From: Bugula neritina
Lineage: Eukaryota > Bryozoa > Gymnolaemata > Cheilostomatida > Bugulidae
NCBI GenBank assembly: GCA_964035545.1
Contig: OZ037766.1
Location: forward strand, 18,255,581 to 18,319,580
DNA: 64,000 bases
Direction of reading: 5' to 3'
The position numbers were made by a program, and so were the translations under genes. The first letter of the stretch is position 1. Each line of letters starts with the position of its first letter. Below the pieces are notes generated by a model that saw nothing but the letters and a program-made list of their open reading frames with translations, was not told the DNA's origin and ran no database searches. Shown here piece by piece: positions 38,001-52,470 of the stretch.

Positions 38001-40075
38001 TTGCAGTATATCTCAGTATGTTACAGCAAATTTCAATGTGTTGCAGTGTATTTCAATATGTTACAGTGTATTTCAGTATGTTGCAGCATGTTGCAGTATG
38101 CTGCAGTATGTTGCAGTGTATTTCTGTATGTTACAGTGTATTTCAGTATGTTGCAGTATATTTCAGTATGTTACAGTATATTTCAGTATGTTGCAGTATA
38201 TTTCAGTGGGTTATAGTGTATTTCAGTATGATACAGCGTATTTCAGTACGTTACAGTATATTTCAGTATGTTGCAGTATAATTCAGTATGTTACCATAAA
38301 ATACAGTATGTTACAGTACATTTCCGAAAATTACACTATACTTCAGTGAGTTGTAGTATATTTCAGTATCTCGCAGTATATCTCCGTATGTTACAGTATA
38401 TTTCAGTATGTTACAGAATATTTCAGTGTGTTACAGTAATTTCAGTATGTTACAGTGCATTTGCAGATATTACACTATACTTCAGTGAGTTTTAGTGTCT
38501 TTCAGTATGTTGCAGTATACTTCAGTATGTTGCAGTATTTTGCAATATATTTCAGTATGTTACAGTGTATTTCAGTACGTTGCCGTATATTTCAGTATGA
38601 TACAATAAATTTCAGTGTGTTACAGTACATTTCTGCAAACTACACTATACTTCAGTGAGTTGTAGTATATTTCAGTATCTTGCAGTATATCTCAGTATGT
38701 TGCAGTTTATTTCAGTATGTTCCAGTATATTTCAGCGTGTTTCAGTATATTTCAGTATGCCACAGTGCATTTTCAGATTTTTCACTATACTTCAGTGAGT
38801 TTTAGTGTCTTTCAGTATGTTGCAGTATAATTCAGTATCTTGCAACTTATTTCAATGTGTTGCAATGTATTTCAATATGTTACAGTGTATTTCAGTATGT
38901 TGCAGTATGTTGCAGTGTATTTCAGTATGTTACAGTGTATTTCAGTAGGTTTCAGTATCTTCCAGTATATTTCAGTATGTTACAGTATATTTCATTAAGT
39001 TGCAGTATGTTGCAGTATATTTCAGTAGTTTGCAACATATTTCAGTAGGTTACCATATATTTCGGTATGTTGAAGCATATTTCAATGTGTTGCAGTGTAT
39101 TTCAATATGTTACAGTGTATTTCAGTATGTTGCAGTATGTTGCAGTTTGCTGCAGTATGTTGCAGTGTATTTCTGTATGTTACAGTGTCTTTCAGTATGT
39201 TGCAGTATATTTCAGTTTGTTACAGTATATTTCAGTATGTTGCAGTATATTTCAGTGGGTTATAGTATATTTCATTATGATACAGCGTCTTTCAGTATGT
39301 TACAGTGTATTTCAGTATGTTGCAGTATATTTCAGTATGTTACAGTATATTTCAGTATGTTGCAGTATATTTCAGTGGGTTATAGTATATTTCAGTATGA
39401 TACAGCGTATTTCAGTATGTTACAGTGTATTTCAGTATGTTGCAGTATTTTGCAACATATTTCAGTACGTTACAGTATATTTCAGTATGTTGCAGTATAA
39501 TTCAGTATGTTACCATAAAATTCAGTATGTTACAGTACATTTCCGAAAATTACACTATACTTCAGTGAGTTGTAGTATATTTCAGTATCTCGCAGTACAT
39601 CTCCGTATGTTACAGTATATTTCAGTATGTTAGAGTATATTTCAGTGTGTTACAGTAATTTCAGTATGTTACAGTGCATTTGCAGATATTACACTATACT
39701 TCAGTGAGTTTTAGTGTCTTTCAGTATGTTGCAGTATACTTCAGTATGTTGCAGTATTTTGCAATATATTTCAGTATGTTACAGTGTATTTCAGTACGTT
39801 GCCGTATATTTCAGTATGATACAATAAATTTCAGTGTGTTACAGTACATTTCTGCAAACTACACTATACTTCAGTGAGTTGTAGTATGTTTCAGTATCTT
39901 GCAGTATATCTCAGTATGTTGCAGTTTATTTCAGTATGTTCCAGTATATTTCAGCGTGTTTCAGTATATTTCAGTATGCCACAGTGCATTTTCAGATTTT
40001 TCACTATACTTCAGTGAGTTTTAGTGTCTTTCAGTATGTTGCAGTATAATTCAGTATCTTGCAACTTATTTCAAT
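35078..40075 (+). repeat. 4,998-bp higher-order repeat, copy 1
   Basis: This is the first of three consecutive full units whose internal landmarks recur at exactly 4,998 bp. It contains two related sub-segments offset by 3,779 and 1,219 bp (for example 38455 and 39674), each with a 9-bp unit TAATTTCAG (near 38437 and 39656). These two missing bases account for 4,998 rather than 5,000. The start point is arbitrary because the repeat is circularly permutable. Confidence 0.85.
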
Positions 40076-43000
40076 GTGTTGCAATGTATTTCAATATGTT
40101 ACAGTGTATTTCAGTATGTTGCAGTATGTTGCAGTGTATTTCAGTATGTTACAGTGTATTTCAGTAGGTTTCAGTATCTTCCAGTATATTTCAGTATGTT
40201 ACAGTATATTTCATTAAGTTGCAGTATGTTGCAGTATATTTCAGTAGTTTGCAACATATTTCAGTAGGTTACCATATATTTCGGTATGTTGAAGCATATT
40301 TCAATGTGTTGCAGTGTATTTCAATATGTTACAGTGTATTTCAGTATGTTGCAGTATGTTGCAGTTTGCTGCAGTATGTTGCAGTGTATTTCTGTATGTT
40401 ACAGTGTATTTCAGTATGTTGCAGTATATTTCAGTTTGTTACAGTATATTTCAGTATGTTGCAGTATATTTCAGTGGGTTATAGTATATTTCATTATGAT
40501 ACAGCGTCTTTCAGTATGTTACAGTGTATTTCAGTATGTTGCAGTACTTTGCAATATGTTTCAGTATGTTACAGTGTATTTCAGTATGTTGCAGTATAAC
40601 TCAGTATGTTACAATAAATTTCAGTATGTTACAGTACATTTTCGTAAATTACACTATACTTCAGAGAGTTGTAGTATATTTCAGTATCTTGCAGTATATC
40701 TCAGTATGTTACAGTATATTTCAGTATGTTACAGTATATTTCACTGTGTTACAGTAAATTTCAATATGTTACAGTGCATTTGCAGATATTACACTATACT
40801 TCAGTGAGTTTTAGTGTCTTTCAGTATGTTACAGTGTATTTCAGTATGTTGCAGTGTATTTCAGTATGTTGCAGTATAATTCAGTATGTTACAATAAATT
40901 TCAGTATGTTACAGTACATTTTCGTAAATTACACTATACTTCAGTGAGTTGTAGTATATTTCATTATCTTGCAGTATATCTTAGTATGTTACAGTATATT
41001 TCAGTATGTTACAGTATATTTCACTGTGTTACACTAAATTTCAATATGTTACAGTGCATTTGCAGATATTACACTATACTTCAGTGAGTTTTAGTGTCTT
41101 TCAGTATGTTACAGTGTATTTCAGTATGTTGCAGTATAATTCAGTATGTTACAATAAGTTTCAGTATGTTACAGTACATTTCCGTAAATTACACTATACT
41201 TCAGTGAGTTGTAGCATATTTCAGTATCTCGCAGTATATCTCAGTATGTTACAGTATATTTCAGTATGTTACAGTATATTTCAGTGTGTTACAGTAAATT
41301 TCAGTATGTTACAGTGCATTTGCAGATATTACACTATACTTCAGTGAGTTTTAGTGTCTTTTAGTATGTTGCAGTATATTTAAGTATGTTGCAGTTTTTT
41401 GCAATATATTTTAGTATGTTACAGTGTATTTCAGTACGTTGCAGTATATTTCAGTATGATGCAATAAATTTCAGTGTGTTACAGTACATTTCTGCAAATT
41501 ACGCTATACTTCAGTGAGTTGTAGTATATTTCAGTATCTTGCAGTATATCTCAGTATGTTACAGTTTATTTCAGTATGTTCCAGTATATTTCAGCGTGTT
41601 TCAGTATATTTCAGCATGCCACAGTGCACTTTTACATTTTTCACTATACTTCAGTGAGTTTTAGTGTCTTTCAGTATGTTGCAGTATATTTCGGTATCTT
41701 GCAACTTATTTCAATGTGTTGCAATATATTTTAATATGTTACAGTGTATTTCAGTATGTTGCAGCATGTTGCAGTGTATTTCAGTATGTTACAGTGTATT
41801 TCAGTAGGTTTCAGTATCTTGCAGTATATTTCAGTATGTTGTAGTGTATTTCAGTGGGTTACAGTATATTCCAGTATGTTCAAGTATGTTGCCGTGTATT
41901 TCAGTATGTTGCAGTGCATATCAGTATGTTATGGTGTATTTCAGTATGTTAAACCGTATTTCAGTATGTTGCAGTATTTTGCAATATATTTCAGTATGTT
42001 TCAGTATTTTGCAGTATATTTCAGTGTGTTACAGTGTATTTCAGTATATCACAGTGCATTTTCAGGTATTACACTATACTTCAGTGAGTTTTAGTGTCGT
42101 TCAGTATGTTGCATTATATTTCAGTATCTTGCAACATATTTCAATGTGTTGCAATGCATTTCAATATGTCACAATGTATTTCAGTATGTTGCAGTATGTT
42201 GCAGTGTATTTCAGTATGTTACAGTGTATTTCAGTAGGTTTCAGTATCTGGCAGTATATCTCAGTATGTTACAGTTTATTTCAGTATGTTCCAGTATAAT
42301 TCAGCGTGTTTCAGTATATTTCAGTATGCCACAGTGCATTTTTAGATTTTTCACTATACTTCAGTGAGTTTTAGTGTCTTTCAGTATGTTGCAGTATATT
42401 TCGGTATCTTGCAACTTATTTCAATGTGTTGCAATGTATTTCAATATGTTACAGTGTATTTCAGTATGTTGCAGCATGTTGCAGTGTATTTCAGTATGTT
42501 ACAGTGTATTTCAGTAGGTTTCAGTATCTTGCAGTATATTTCAGTATGTTGCAGTATATTTCAGTGGGTTACAGTATATTCCAGTATGTTCCAGTATGTT
42601 GCAGTATATTTCAGTATGTTGCAGTGTGTTTCAGTATGTTACAGTGTATTTCAGTATGTTGCAGTATGTTGCAGTGTATTTCTGTATGTTACAGCGTACT
42701 TCTGTATGTTACAGTGTATTTCAGTATGTTGCAGTATATTTCAGTATGTTACAGTATATTTCACTAAGTTGCAGTATATTTCAGTGGGTTATAGCATATT
42801 GCAATATGATACAATGTATTTGAGTATGTTACAGTGTATTTCAGTATGTTGCAGTATTTTGCAATATATTTCAGTATGTTACAGTGTATTTCAGTATGTT
42901 GCAGTATATTTCAGTATGTTACAATAAATTTCAGTATGTTACAGTACATTTCCGTAAATTACACTATACTTCAGTGAGCTGTAGTATATTTCAGTGTCTT

Positions 43001-45073
43001 GCAGTATATCTCAGTATGTTACAGCAAATTTCAATGTGTTGCAGTGTATTTCAATATGTTACAGTGTATTTCAGTATGTTGCAGCATGTTGCAGTATGCT
43101 GCAGTATGTTGCAGTGTATTTCTGTATGTTACAGTGTATTTCAGTATGTTGCAGTATATTTCAGTATGTTACAGTATATTTCAGTATGTTGCAGTATATT
43201 TCAGTGGGTTATAGTATATTTCAGTATGATACAGCGTATTTCAGTACGTTACAGTATATTTCAGTATGTTGCAGTATAATTCAGTATGTTACCATAAAAT
43301 TCAGTATGTTACAGTACATTTCCGAAAATTACACTATACTTCAGTGAGTTGTAGTATATTTCAGTATCTCGCAGTATATCTCCGTATGTTACAGTATATT
43401 TCAGTATGTTACAGAATATTTCAGTGTGTTACAGTAATTTCAGTATGTTACAGTGCATTTGCAGATATTACACTATACTTCAGTGAGTTTTAGTGTCTTT
43501 CAGTATGTTGCAGTATACTTCAGTATGTTGCAGTATTTTGCAATATATTTCAGTATGTTACAGTGTATTTCAGTACGTTGCCGTATATTTCAGTACGATA
43601 CAATAAATTTCAGTGTGTTACAGTACATTTCTGCAAACTACACTATACTTCAGTGAGTTGTAGTATATTTCAGTATCTTGCAGTATATCTCAGTATGTTG
43701 CAGTTTATTTCAGTATGTTCCAGTATATTTCAGCGTGTTTCAGTATATTTCAGTATGCCACAGTGCATTTTCAGATTTTTCACTATACTTCAGTGAGTTT
43801 TAGTGTCTTTCAGTATGTTGCAGTATAATTCAGTATCTTGCAACTTATTTCAATGTGTTGCAATGTATTTCAATATGTTACAGTGTATTTCAGTATGTTG
43901 CAGTATGTTGCAGTGTATTTCAGTATGTTACAGTGTATTTCAGTAGGTTTCAGTATCTTCCAGTATATTTCAGTATGTTACAGTATATTTCATTAAGTTG
44001 CAGTATGTTGCAGTATATTTCAGTAGTTTGCAACATATTTCAGTAGGTTACCATATATTTCGGTATGTTGAAGCATATTTCAATGTGTTGCAGTGTATTT
44101 CAATATGTTACAGTGTATTTCAGTATGTTGCAGTATGTTGCAGTTTGCTGCAGTATGTTGCAGTGTATTTCTGTATGTTACAGTGTATTTCAGTATGTTG
44201 CAGTATATTTCAGTTTGTTACAGTATATTTCAGTATGTTGCAGTATATTTCAGTGGGTTATAGTATATTTCATTATGATACAGCGTCTTTCAGTATGTTA
44301 CAGTGTATTTCAGTATGTTGCAGTATATTTCAGTATGTTACAGTATATTTCAGTATGTTGCAGTATATTTCAGTGGGTTATAGTATATTTCAGTATGATA
44401 CAGCGTATTTCAGTATGTTACAGTGTATTTCAGTATGTTGCAGTATTTTGCAACATATTTCGGTACGTTACAGTATATTTCAGTATGTTGCAGTATAATT
44501 CAGTATGTTACCATAAAATTCAGTATGTTACAGTACATTTCCGAAAATTACACTATACTTCAGTGAGTTGTAGTATATTTCAGTATCTCGCAGTACATCT
44601 CCGTATGTTACAGTATATTTCAGTATGTTACAGTATATTTCAGTGTGTTACAGTAATTTCAGTATGTTACAGTGCATTTGCAGATATTACACTATACTTC
44701 AGTGAGTTTTAGTGTCTTTCAGTATGTTGCAGTATACTTCAGTATGTTGCAGTATTTTGCAATATATTTCAGTATGTTACAGTGTATTTCAGTACGTTGC
44801 CGTATATTTCAGTATGATACAATAAATTTCAGTGTGTTACAGTACATTTCTGCAAACTACACTATACTTCAGTGAGTTGTAGTATATTTCAGTATCTTGC
44901 AGTATATCTCAGTATGTTGCAGTTTATTTCAGTATGTTCCAGTATATTTCAGCGTGTTTCAGTATATTTCAGTATGCCACAGTGCATTTTCAGATTTTTC
45001 ACTATACTTCAGTGAGTTTTAGTGTCTTTCAGTATGTTGCAGTATAATTCAGTATCTTGAAACTTATTTCAAT
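40076..45073 (+). repeat. 4,998-bp higher-order repeat, copy 2
   Basis: Landmarks follow copy 1 at 4,998 bp throughout. It differs by scattered substitutions, such as TACGATACAA near 43595 where copy 1 has TATGATACAA near 38597. That variant is shared with the units near 48592 and 55989, so it marks a sub-lineage. Confidence 0.85.
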
Positions 45074-48000
45074 GTGTTGCAATGTATTTCAATATGTTAC
45101 AGTGTATTTCAGTATGTTGCAGTATGTTGCAGTGTATTTCAGTATGTTACAGTGTATTTCAGTAGGTTTCAGTATCTTCCAGTATATTTCAGTATGTTAC
45201 AGCATATTTCAGTAAGTTGCAGTATGTTGCAGTATATTTCAGTAGTTTGCAACATATTTCAGTAGGTTACCATATATTTCGGTATGTTGAAGCAAATTTC
45301 AATGTGTTGCAGTGTATTTCAATATGTTACAGTGTATTTCAGTATGTTGCAGTATGTTGCAGTTTGCTGCAGTATGTTGCAGTGTATTTCTGTATGTTAC
45401 AGTGTATTTCAGTATGTTGCAGTATATTTCAGTTTGTTACAGTATATTTCAGTATGTTGCAGTATATTTCAGTGGGTTATAGTATATTTCATTATGATAC
45501 AGCGTCTTTCAGTATGTTACAGTGTATTTCAGTATGTTGCAGTACTTTGCAATATGTTTCAGTATGTTACAGTGTATTTCAGTATGTTGCAGTATAACTC
45601 AGTATGTTACAATAAATTTCAGTATGTTACAGTACATTTTCGTAAATTACACTATACTTCAGAGAGTTGTAGTATATTTCAGTATCTTGCAGTATATCTC
45701 AGTATGTTACAGTATATTTCAGTATGTTACAGTATGTTTCACTGTGTTACAGTAAATTTCAATATGTTACAGTGCATTTGCAGATATTACACTATACTTC
45801 AGTGAGTTTTAGTGTCTTTCAGTATGTTACAGTGTATTTCAGTATGTTGCAGTGTATTTCAGTATGTTGCAGTATAATTCAGTATGTTACAATAAATTTC
45901 AGTATGTTACAGTACATTTTCGTAAATTACACTATACTTCAGTGAGTTGTAGTATATTTCATTATCTTGCAGTATATCTTAGTATGTTACAGTATATTTC
46001 AGTATGTTACAGTATATTTCACTGTGTTACACTAAATTTCAATATGTTACAGTGCATTTGCAGATATTACACTATACTTCAGTGAGTTTTAGTGTCTTTC
46101 AGTATGTTACAGTGTATTTCAGTATGTTGCAGTATAATTCAGTATGTTACAATAAATTTCAGTATGTTACAGTACATTTCCGTAAATTACACTATACTTC
46201 AGTGAGTTGTAGCATATTTCAGTATCTTGCAGTATATCTCAGTATGTTACAGTATATTTCAGTATGTTACAGTATATTTCAGTGTGTTACAGTAAATTTC
46301 AGTATGTTACAGTGCATTTGCAGATATTACACTATACTTCAGTGGGTTTTAGTGTCTTTTAGTATGTTGCAGTATATTTAAGTATGTTGCAGTTTTTTGC
46401 AATATATTTTAGTATGTTACAGTGTATTTCAGTACGTTGCAGTATATTTCAGTATGATGCAATAAATTTCAGTGTGTTACAGTACATTTCTGCAAATTAC
46501 GCTATACTTCAGTGAGTTGTAGTATATTTCAGTATCTTGCAGTATATCTCAGTATGTTACAGTTTATTTCAGTATGTTCCAGTATATTTCAGCGTGTTTC
46601 AGTATATTTCAGCATGCCACAGTGCACTTTTACATTTTTCACTATACTTCAGTGAGTTTTAGTGTCTTTCAGTATGTTGCAGTATATTTCGGTATCTTGC
46701 AACTTATTTCAATGTGTTGCAATGTATTTTAATATGTTACAGTGTATTTCAGTATGTTGCAGCATGTTGCAGTGTATTTCAGTATGTTACAGTGTATTTC
46801 AGTAGGTTTCAGTATCTTGCAGTATATTTCAGTATGTTGTAGTGTATTTCAGTGGGTTACAGTATATTCCAGTATGTTCCAGTATGTTGCCGTGTATTTC
46901 AGTATGTTGCAGTGCATATCAGTATGTTACAGTGTATTTCAGTATGTTAAACCGTATTTCAGTATGTTGCAGTATTTTGCAATATATTTCAGTATGTTTC
47001 AGTATTTTGCAGTATATTTCAGTGTGTTACAGTGTATTTCAGTATATCACAGTGCATTTTCAGGTATTACACTATACTTCAGTGAGTTTTAGTGTCGTTC
47101 AGTATGTTGCATTATATTTCAGTATCTTGCAACATATTTCAATGTGTTGCAATGCATTTCAATATGTCACAATGTATTTCAGTATGTTGCAGTATGTTGC
47201 AGTGTATTTCAGTATGTTACAGTGTATTTCAGTAGGTTTCAGTATCTGGCAGTATATCTCAGTATGTTACAGTTTATTTCAGTATGTTCCAGTATATTTC
47301 AGCGTGTTTCAGTATATTTCAGTATGCCACAGTGCATTTTTAGATTTTTCACTATACTTCAGTGAGTTTTAGTGTCTTTCAGTATGTTGCAGTATATTTC
47401 GGTATCTTGCAACTTATTTCAATGTGTTGCAATGTATTTCAATATGTTACAGTGTATTTCAGTATGTTGCAGCATGTTGCAGTGTATTTCAGTATGTTAC
47501 AGTGTATTTCAGTAGGTTTCAGTATCTTGCAGTATATTTCAGTATGTTGCAGTATATTTCAGTGGGTTACAGTATATTCCAGTATGTTCCAGTATGTTGC
47601 AGTATATTTCAGTATGTTGCAGTGTGTTTCAGTATGTTACAGGGTATTTCAGTATGTTGCAGTATGTTGCAGTGTATTTCTGTATGTTACAGCGTACTTC
47701 TGTATGTTACAGTGTATTTCAGTATGTTGCAGTATATTTCAGTATGTTACAGTATATTTCACTAAGTTGCAGTATATTTCAGTGGGTTATAGCATATTGC
47801 AATATGATACAATGTATTTGAGTATGTTACAGTGTATTTCAGTATGTTGCAGTATTTTGCAATATATTTCAGTATGTTACAGTGTATTTCAGTATGTTGC
47901 AGTATATTTCAGTATGTTACAATAAATTTCAGTATGTTACAGTACATTTCCGTAAATTACACTATACTTCAGTGAGCTGTAGTATATTTCAGTGTCTTGC

Positions 48001-50071
48001 AGTATATCTCAGTATGTTACAGCAAATTTCAATGTGTTGCAGTGTATTTCAATATGTTACAGTGTATTTCAGTATGTTGCAGCATGTTGCAGTATGCTGC
48101 AGTATGTTGCAGTGTATTTCTGTATGTTACAGTGTATTTCAGTATGTTGCAGTATATTTCAGTATGTTACAGTATATTTCAGTATGTTGCAGTATATTTC
48201 AGTGGGTTATAGTATATTTCAGTATGATACAGCGTATTTCAGTACGTTACAGTATATTTCAGTATGTTGCAGTATAATTCAGTATGTTACCATAAAATTC
48301 AGTATGTTACAGTACATTTCCGAAAATTACACTATACTTCAGTGAGTTGTAGTATATTTCAGTATCTCGCAGTATATCTCCGTATGTTACAGTATATTTC
48401 AGTATGTTACAGAATATTTCAGTGTGTTACAGTAATTTCAGTATGTTACAGTGCATTTGCAGATATTACACTATACTTCAGTGAGTTTTAGTGTCTTTCA
48501 GTATGTTGCAGTATACTTCAGTATGTTGCAGTATTTTGCAATATATTTCAGTATGTTACAGTGTATTTCAGTACGTTGCCGTATATTTCAGTACGATACA
48601 ATAAATTTCAGTGTGTTACAGTACATTTCTGCAAACTACACTATACTTCAGTGAGTTGTAGTATATTTCAGTATCTTGCAGTATATCTCAGTATGTTGCA
48701 GTTTATTTCAGTATGTTCCAGTATATTTCAGCGTGTTTCAGTATATTTCAGTATGCCACAGTGCATTTTCAGATTTTTCACTATACTTCAGTGAGTTTTA
48801 GTGTCTTTCAGTATGTTGCAGTATAATTCAGTATCTTGCAACTTATTTCAATGTGTTGCAATGTATTTCAATATGTTACAGTGTATTTCAGTATGTTGCA
48901 GTATGTTGCAGTGTATTTCAGTATGTTACAGTGTATTTCAGTAGGTTTCAGTATCTTGCAGTATATTTCAGTATGTTACAGTATATTTCATTAAGTTGCA
49001 GTATGTTGCAGTATATTTCAGTAGTTTGCAACATATTTCAGTAGGTTACCATATATTTCGGTATGTTGAAGCATATTTCAATGTGTTGCAGTGTATTTCA
49101 ATATGTTACAGTGTATTTCAGTATGTTGCAGTATGTTGCAGTTTGCTGCAGTATGTTGCAGTGTATTTCTGTATGTTACAGTGTATTTCAGTATGTTGCA
49201 GTATATTTCAGTTTGTTACAGTATATTTCAGTATGTTGCAGTATATTTCAGTGGGTTATAGTATATTTCATTATGATACAGCGTCTTTCAGTATGTTACA
49301 GTGTATTTCAGTATGTTGCAGTATATTTCAGTATGTTACAGTATATTTCAGTATGTTGCAGTATATTTCAGTGGGTTATAGTATATTTCAGTATGATACA
49401 GCGTATTTCAGTATGTTACAGTGTATTTCAGTATGTTGCAGTATTTTGCAACATATTTCGGTACGTTACAGTATATTTCAGTATGTTGCAGTATAATTCA
49501 GTATGTTACCATAAAATTCAGTATGTTACAGTACATTTCCGAAAATTACACTATACTTCAGTGAGTTGTAGTATATTTCAGTATCTCGCAGTACATCTCC
49601 GTATGTTACAGTATATTTCAGTATGTTACAGTATATTTCAGTGTGTTACAGTAATTTCAGTATGTTACAGTGCATTTGCAGATATTACACTATACTTCAG
49701 TGAGTTTTAGTGTCTTTCAGTATGTTGCAGTATACTTCAGTATGTTGCAGTATTTTGCAATATATTTCAGTATGTTACAGTGTATTTCAGTACGTTGCCG
49801 TATATTTCAGTATGATACAATAAATTTCAGTGTGTTACAGTACATTTCTGCAAACTACACTATACTTCAGTGAGTTGTAGTATATTTCAGTATCTTGCAG
49901 TATATCTCAGTATGTTGCAGTTTATTTCAGTATGTTCCAGTATATTTCAGCGTGTTTCAGTATATTTCAGTATGCCACAGTGCATTTTCAGATTTTTCAC
50001 TATACTTCAGTGAGTTTTAGTGTCTTTCAGTATGTTGCAGTATAATTCAGTATCTTGAAACTTATTTCAAT
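45074..50071 (+). repeat. 4,998-bp higher-order repeat, copy 3
   Basis: Landmarks follow copy 2 at 4,998 bp. Variants such as CTTGAAACTTA just before the unit (near 45056) and GTATGTTTCACTG near 45731 are shared with the following units at 50055, 50729, 52454 and 53128, not with copy 2, indicating closer kinship with the sequences to the right. Confidence 0.85.
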
Positions 50072-52470
50072 GTGTTGCAATGTATTTCAATATGTTACAG
50101 TGTATTTCAGTATGTTGCAGTATGTTGCAGTGTATTTCAGTATGTTACAGTGTATTTCAGTAGGTTTCAGTATCTTCCAGTATATTTCAGTATGTTACAG
50201 CATATTTCAGTAAGTTGCAGTATGTTGCAGTATATTTCAGTAGTTTGCAACATATTTCAGTAGGTTACCATATATTTCGGTATGTTGAAGCAAATTTCAA
50301 TGTGTTGCAGTGTATTTCAATATGTTACAGTGTATTTCAGTATGTTGCAGTTTGTTGCAGTTTGCTGCAGTATGTTGCAGTGTATTTCTGTATGTTACAG
50401 TGTATTTCAGTATGTTGCAGTATATTTCAGTTTGTTACAGTATATTTCAGTATGTTGCAGTATATTTCAGTGGGTTATAGTATATTTCATTATGATACAG
50501 CGTCTTTCAGTATGTTACAGTGTATTTCAGTATGTTGCAGTACTTTGCAATATGTTTCAGTATGTTACAGTGTATTTCAGTATGTTGCAGTATAACTCAG
50601 TATGTTACAATAAATTTCAGTATGTTACAGTACATTTTCGTAAATTACACTATACTTCAGAGAGTTGTAGTATATTTCAGTATCTTGCAGTATATCTCAG
50701 TATGTTACAGTATATTTCAGTATGTTACAGTATGTTTCACTGTGTTACAGTAAATTTCAATATGTTACAGTGCATTTGCAGATATTACACTATACTTCAG
50801 TGAGTTTTAGTGTCTTTCAGTATGTTACAGTGTATTTCAGTATGTTGCAGTGTATTTCAGTATGTTGCAGTATAATTCAGTATGTTACAATAAATTTCAG
50901 TATGTTACAGTACATTTTCGTAAATTACACTATACTTCAGTGAGTTGTAGTATATTTCATTATCTTGCAGTATATCTTAGTATGTTACAGTATATTTCAG
51001 TATGTTACAGTATATTTCACTGTGTTACACTAAATTTCAATATGTTACAGTGCATTTGCAGATATTACACTATACTTCAGTGAGTTTTAGTGTCTTTCAG
51101 TATGTTACAGTGTATTTCAGTATGTTGCAGTATAATTCAGTATGTTACAATAAATTTCAGTATGTTACAGTACATTTCCGTAAATTACACTATACTTCAG
51201 TGAGTTGTAGCATATTTCAGTATCTCGCAGTATATCTCAGTATGTTACAGTATATTTCAGTATGTTACAGTATATTTCAGTGTGTTACAGTAAATTTCAG
51301 TATGTTACAGTGCATTTGCAGATATTACACTATACTTCAGTGGGTTTTAGTGTATTTTAGTATGTTGCAGTATATTTAAGTATGTTGCAGTTTTTTGCAA
51401 TATATTTTAGTATGTTACAGTGTATTTCAGTACGTTGCAGTATATTTCAGTATGATGCAATAAATTTCAGTGTGTTACAGTACATTTCTGCAAATTACGC
51501 TATACTTCAGTGAGTTGTAGTATATTTCAGTATCTTGCAGTATATCTCAGTATGTTACAGTTTATTTCAGTATGTTCCAGTATATTTCAGCGTGTTTCAG
51601 TATATTTCAGCATGCCACAGTGCACTTTTACATTTTTCACTATACTTCAGTGAGTTTTAGTGTCTTTCAGTATGTTGCAGTATATTTCGGTATCTTGAAA
51701 CTTATTTCAATGTGTTGCAATGTATTTCAATATGTTACAGTGTATTTCAGTATGTTGCAGTATATTTCAGTGGGTTATAGTATATTTCAGTATGATACAG
51801 CGTATTTCAGTATGTTACAGTGTATTTCAGTATGTTGCAGTATTTTGCAACATATTTCGGTACGTTACAGTATATTTCAGTATGTTGCAGTATAATTCAG
51901 TATGTTACCATAAAATTCAGTATGTTACAGTACATTTCCGAAAATTACACTATACTTCAGTGAGTTGTAGTATATTTCAGTATCTCGCAGTACATCTCCG
52001 TATGTTACAGTATATTTCAGTATGTTACAGTATATTTCAGTGTGTTACAGTAATTTCAGTATGTTACAGTGCATTTGCAGATATTACACTATACTTCAGT
52101 GAGTTTTAGTGTCTTTCAGTATGTTGCAGTATACTTCAGTATGTTGCAGTATTTTGCAATATATTTCAGTATGTTACAGTGTATTTCAGTACGTTGCCGT
52201 ATATTTCAGTATGATACAATAAATTTCAGTGTGTTACAGTACATTTCTGCAAACTACACTATACTTCAGTGAGTTGTAGTATATTTCAGTATCTTGCAGT
52301 ATATCTCAGTATGTTGCAGTTTATTTCAGTATGTTCCAGTATATTTCAGCGTGTTTCAGTATATTTCAGTATGCCACAGTGCATTTTCAGATTTTTCACT
52401 ATACTTCAGTGAGTTTTAGTGTCTTTCAGTATGTTGCAGTATAATTCAGTATCTTGAAACTTATTTCAAT
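50072..52470 (+). repeat. 2,399-bp shortened unit of the higher-order repeat
   Basis: The next landmark set recurs after only 2,399 bp (50072 to 52471, 50850 to 53249, 51002 to 53401). The unit lacks about 2.6 kb of the full repeat, with a join near 51760 between sequence resembling 46759 and sequence resembling 49360. Variants TATGTTGCAGTTTGTTGC (near 50341 and 52740) and TGTATTTTAG (near 51351 and 53750) occur only in this unit and the next, so this duplication is one of the most recent events in the array. Confidence 0.82.
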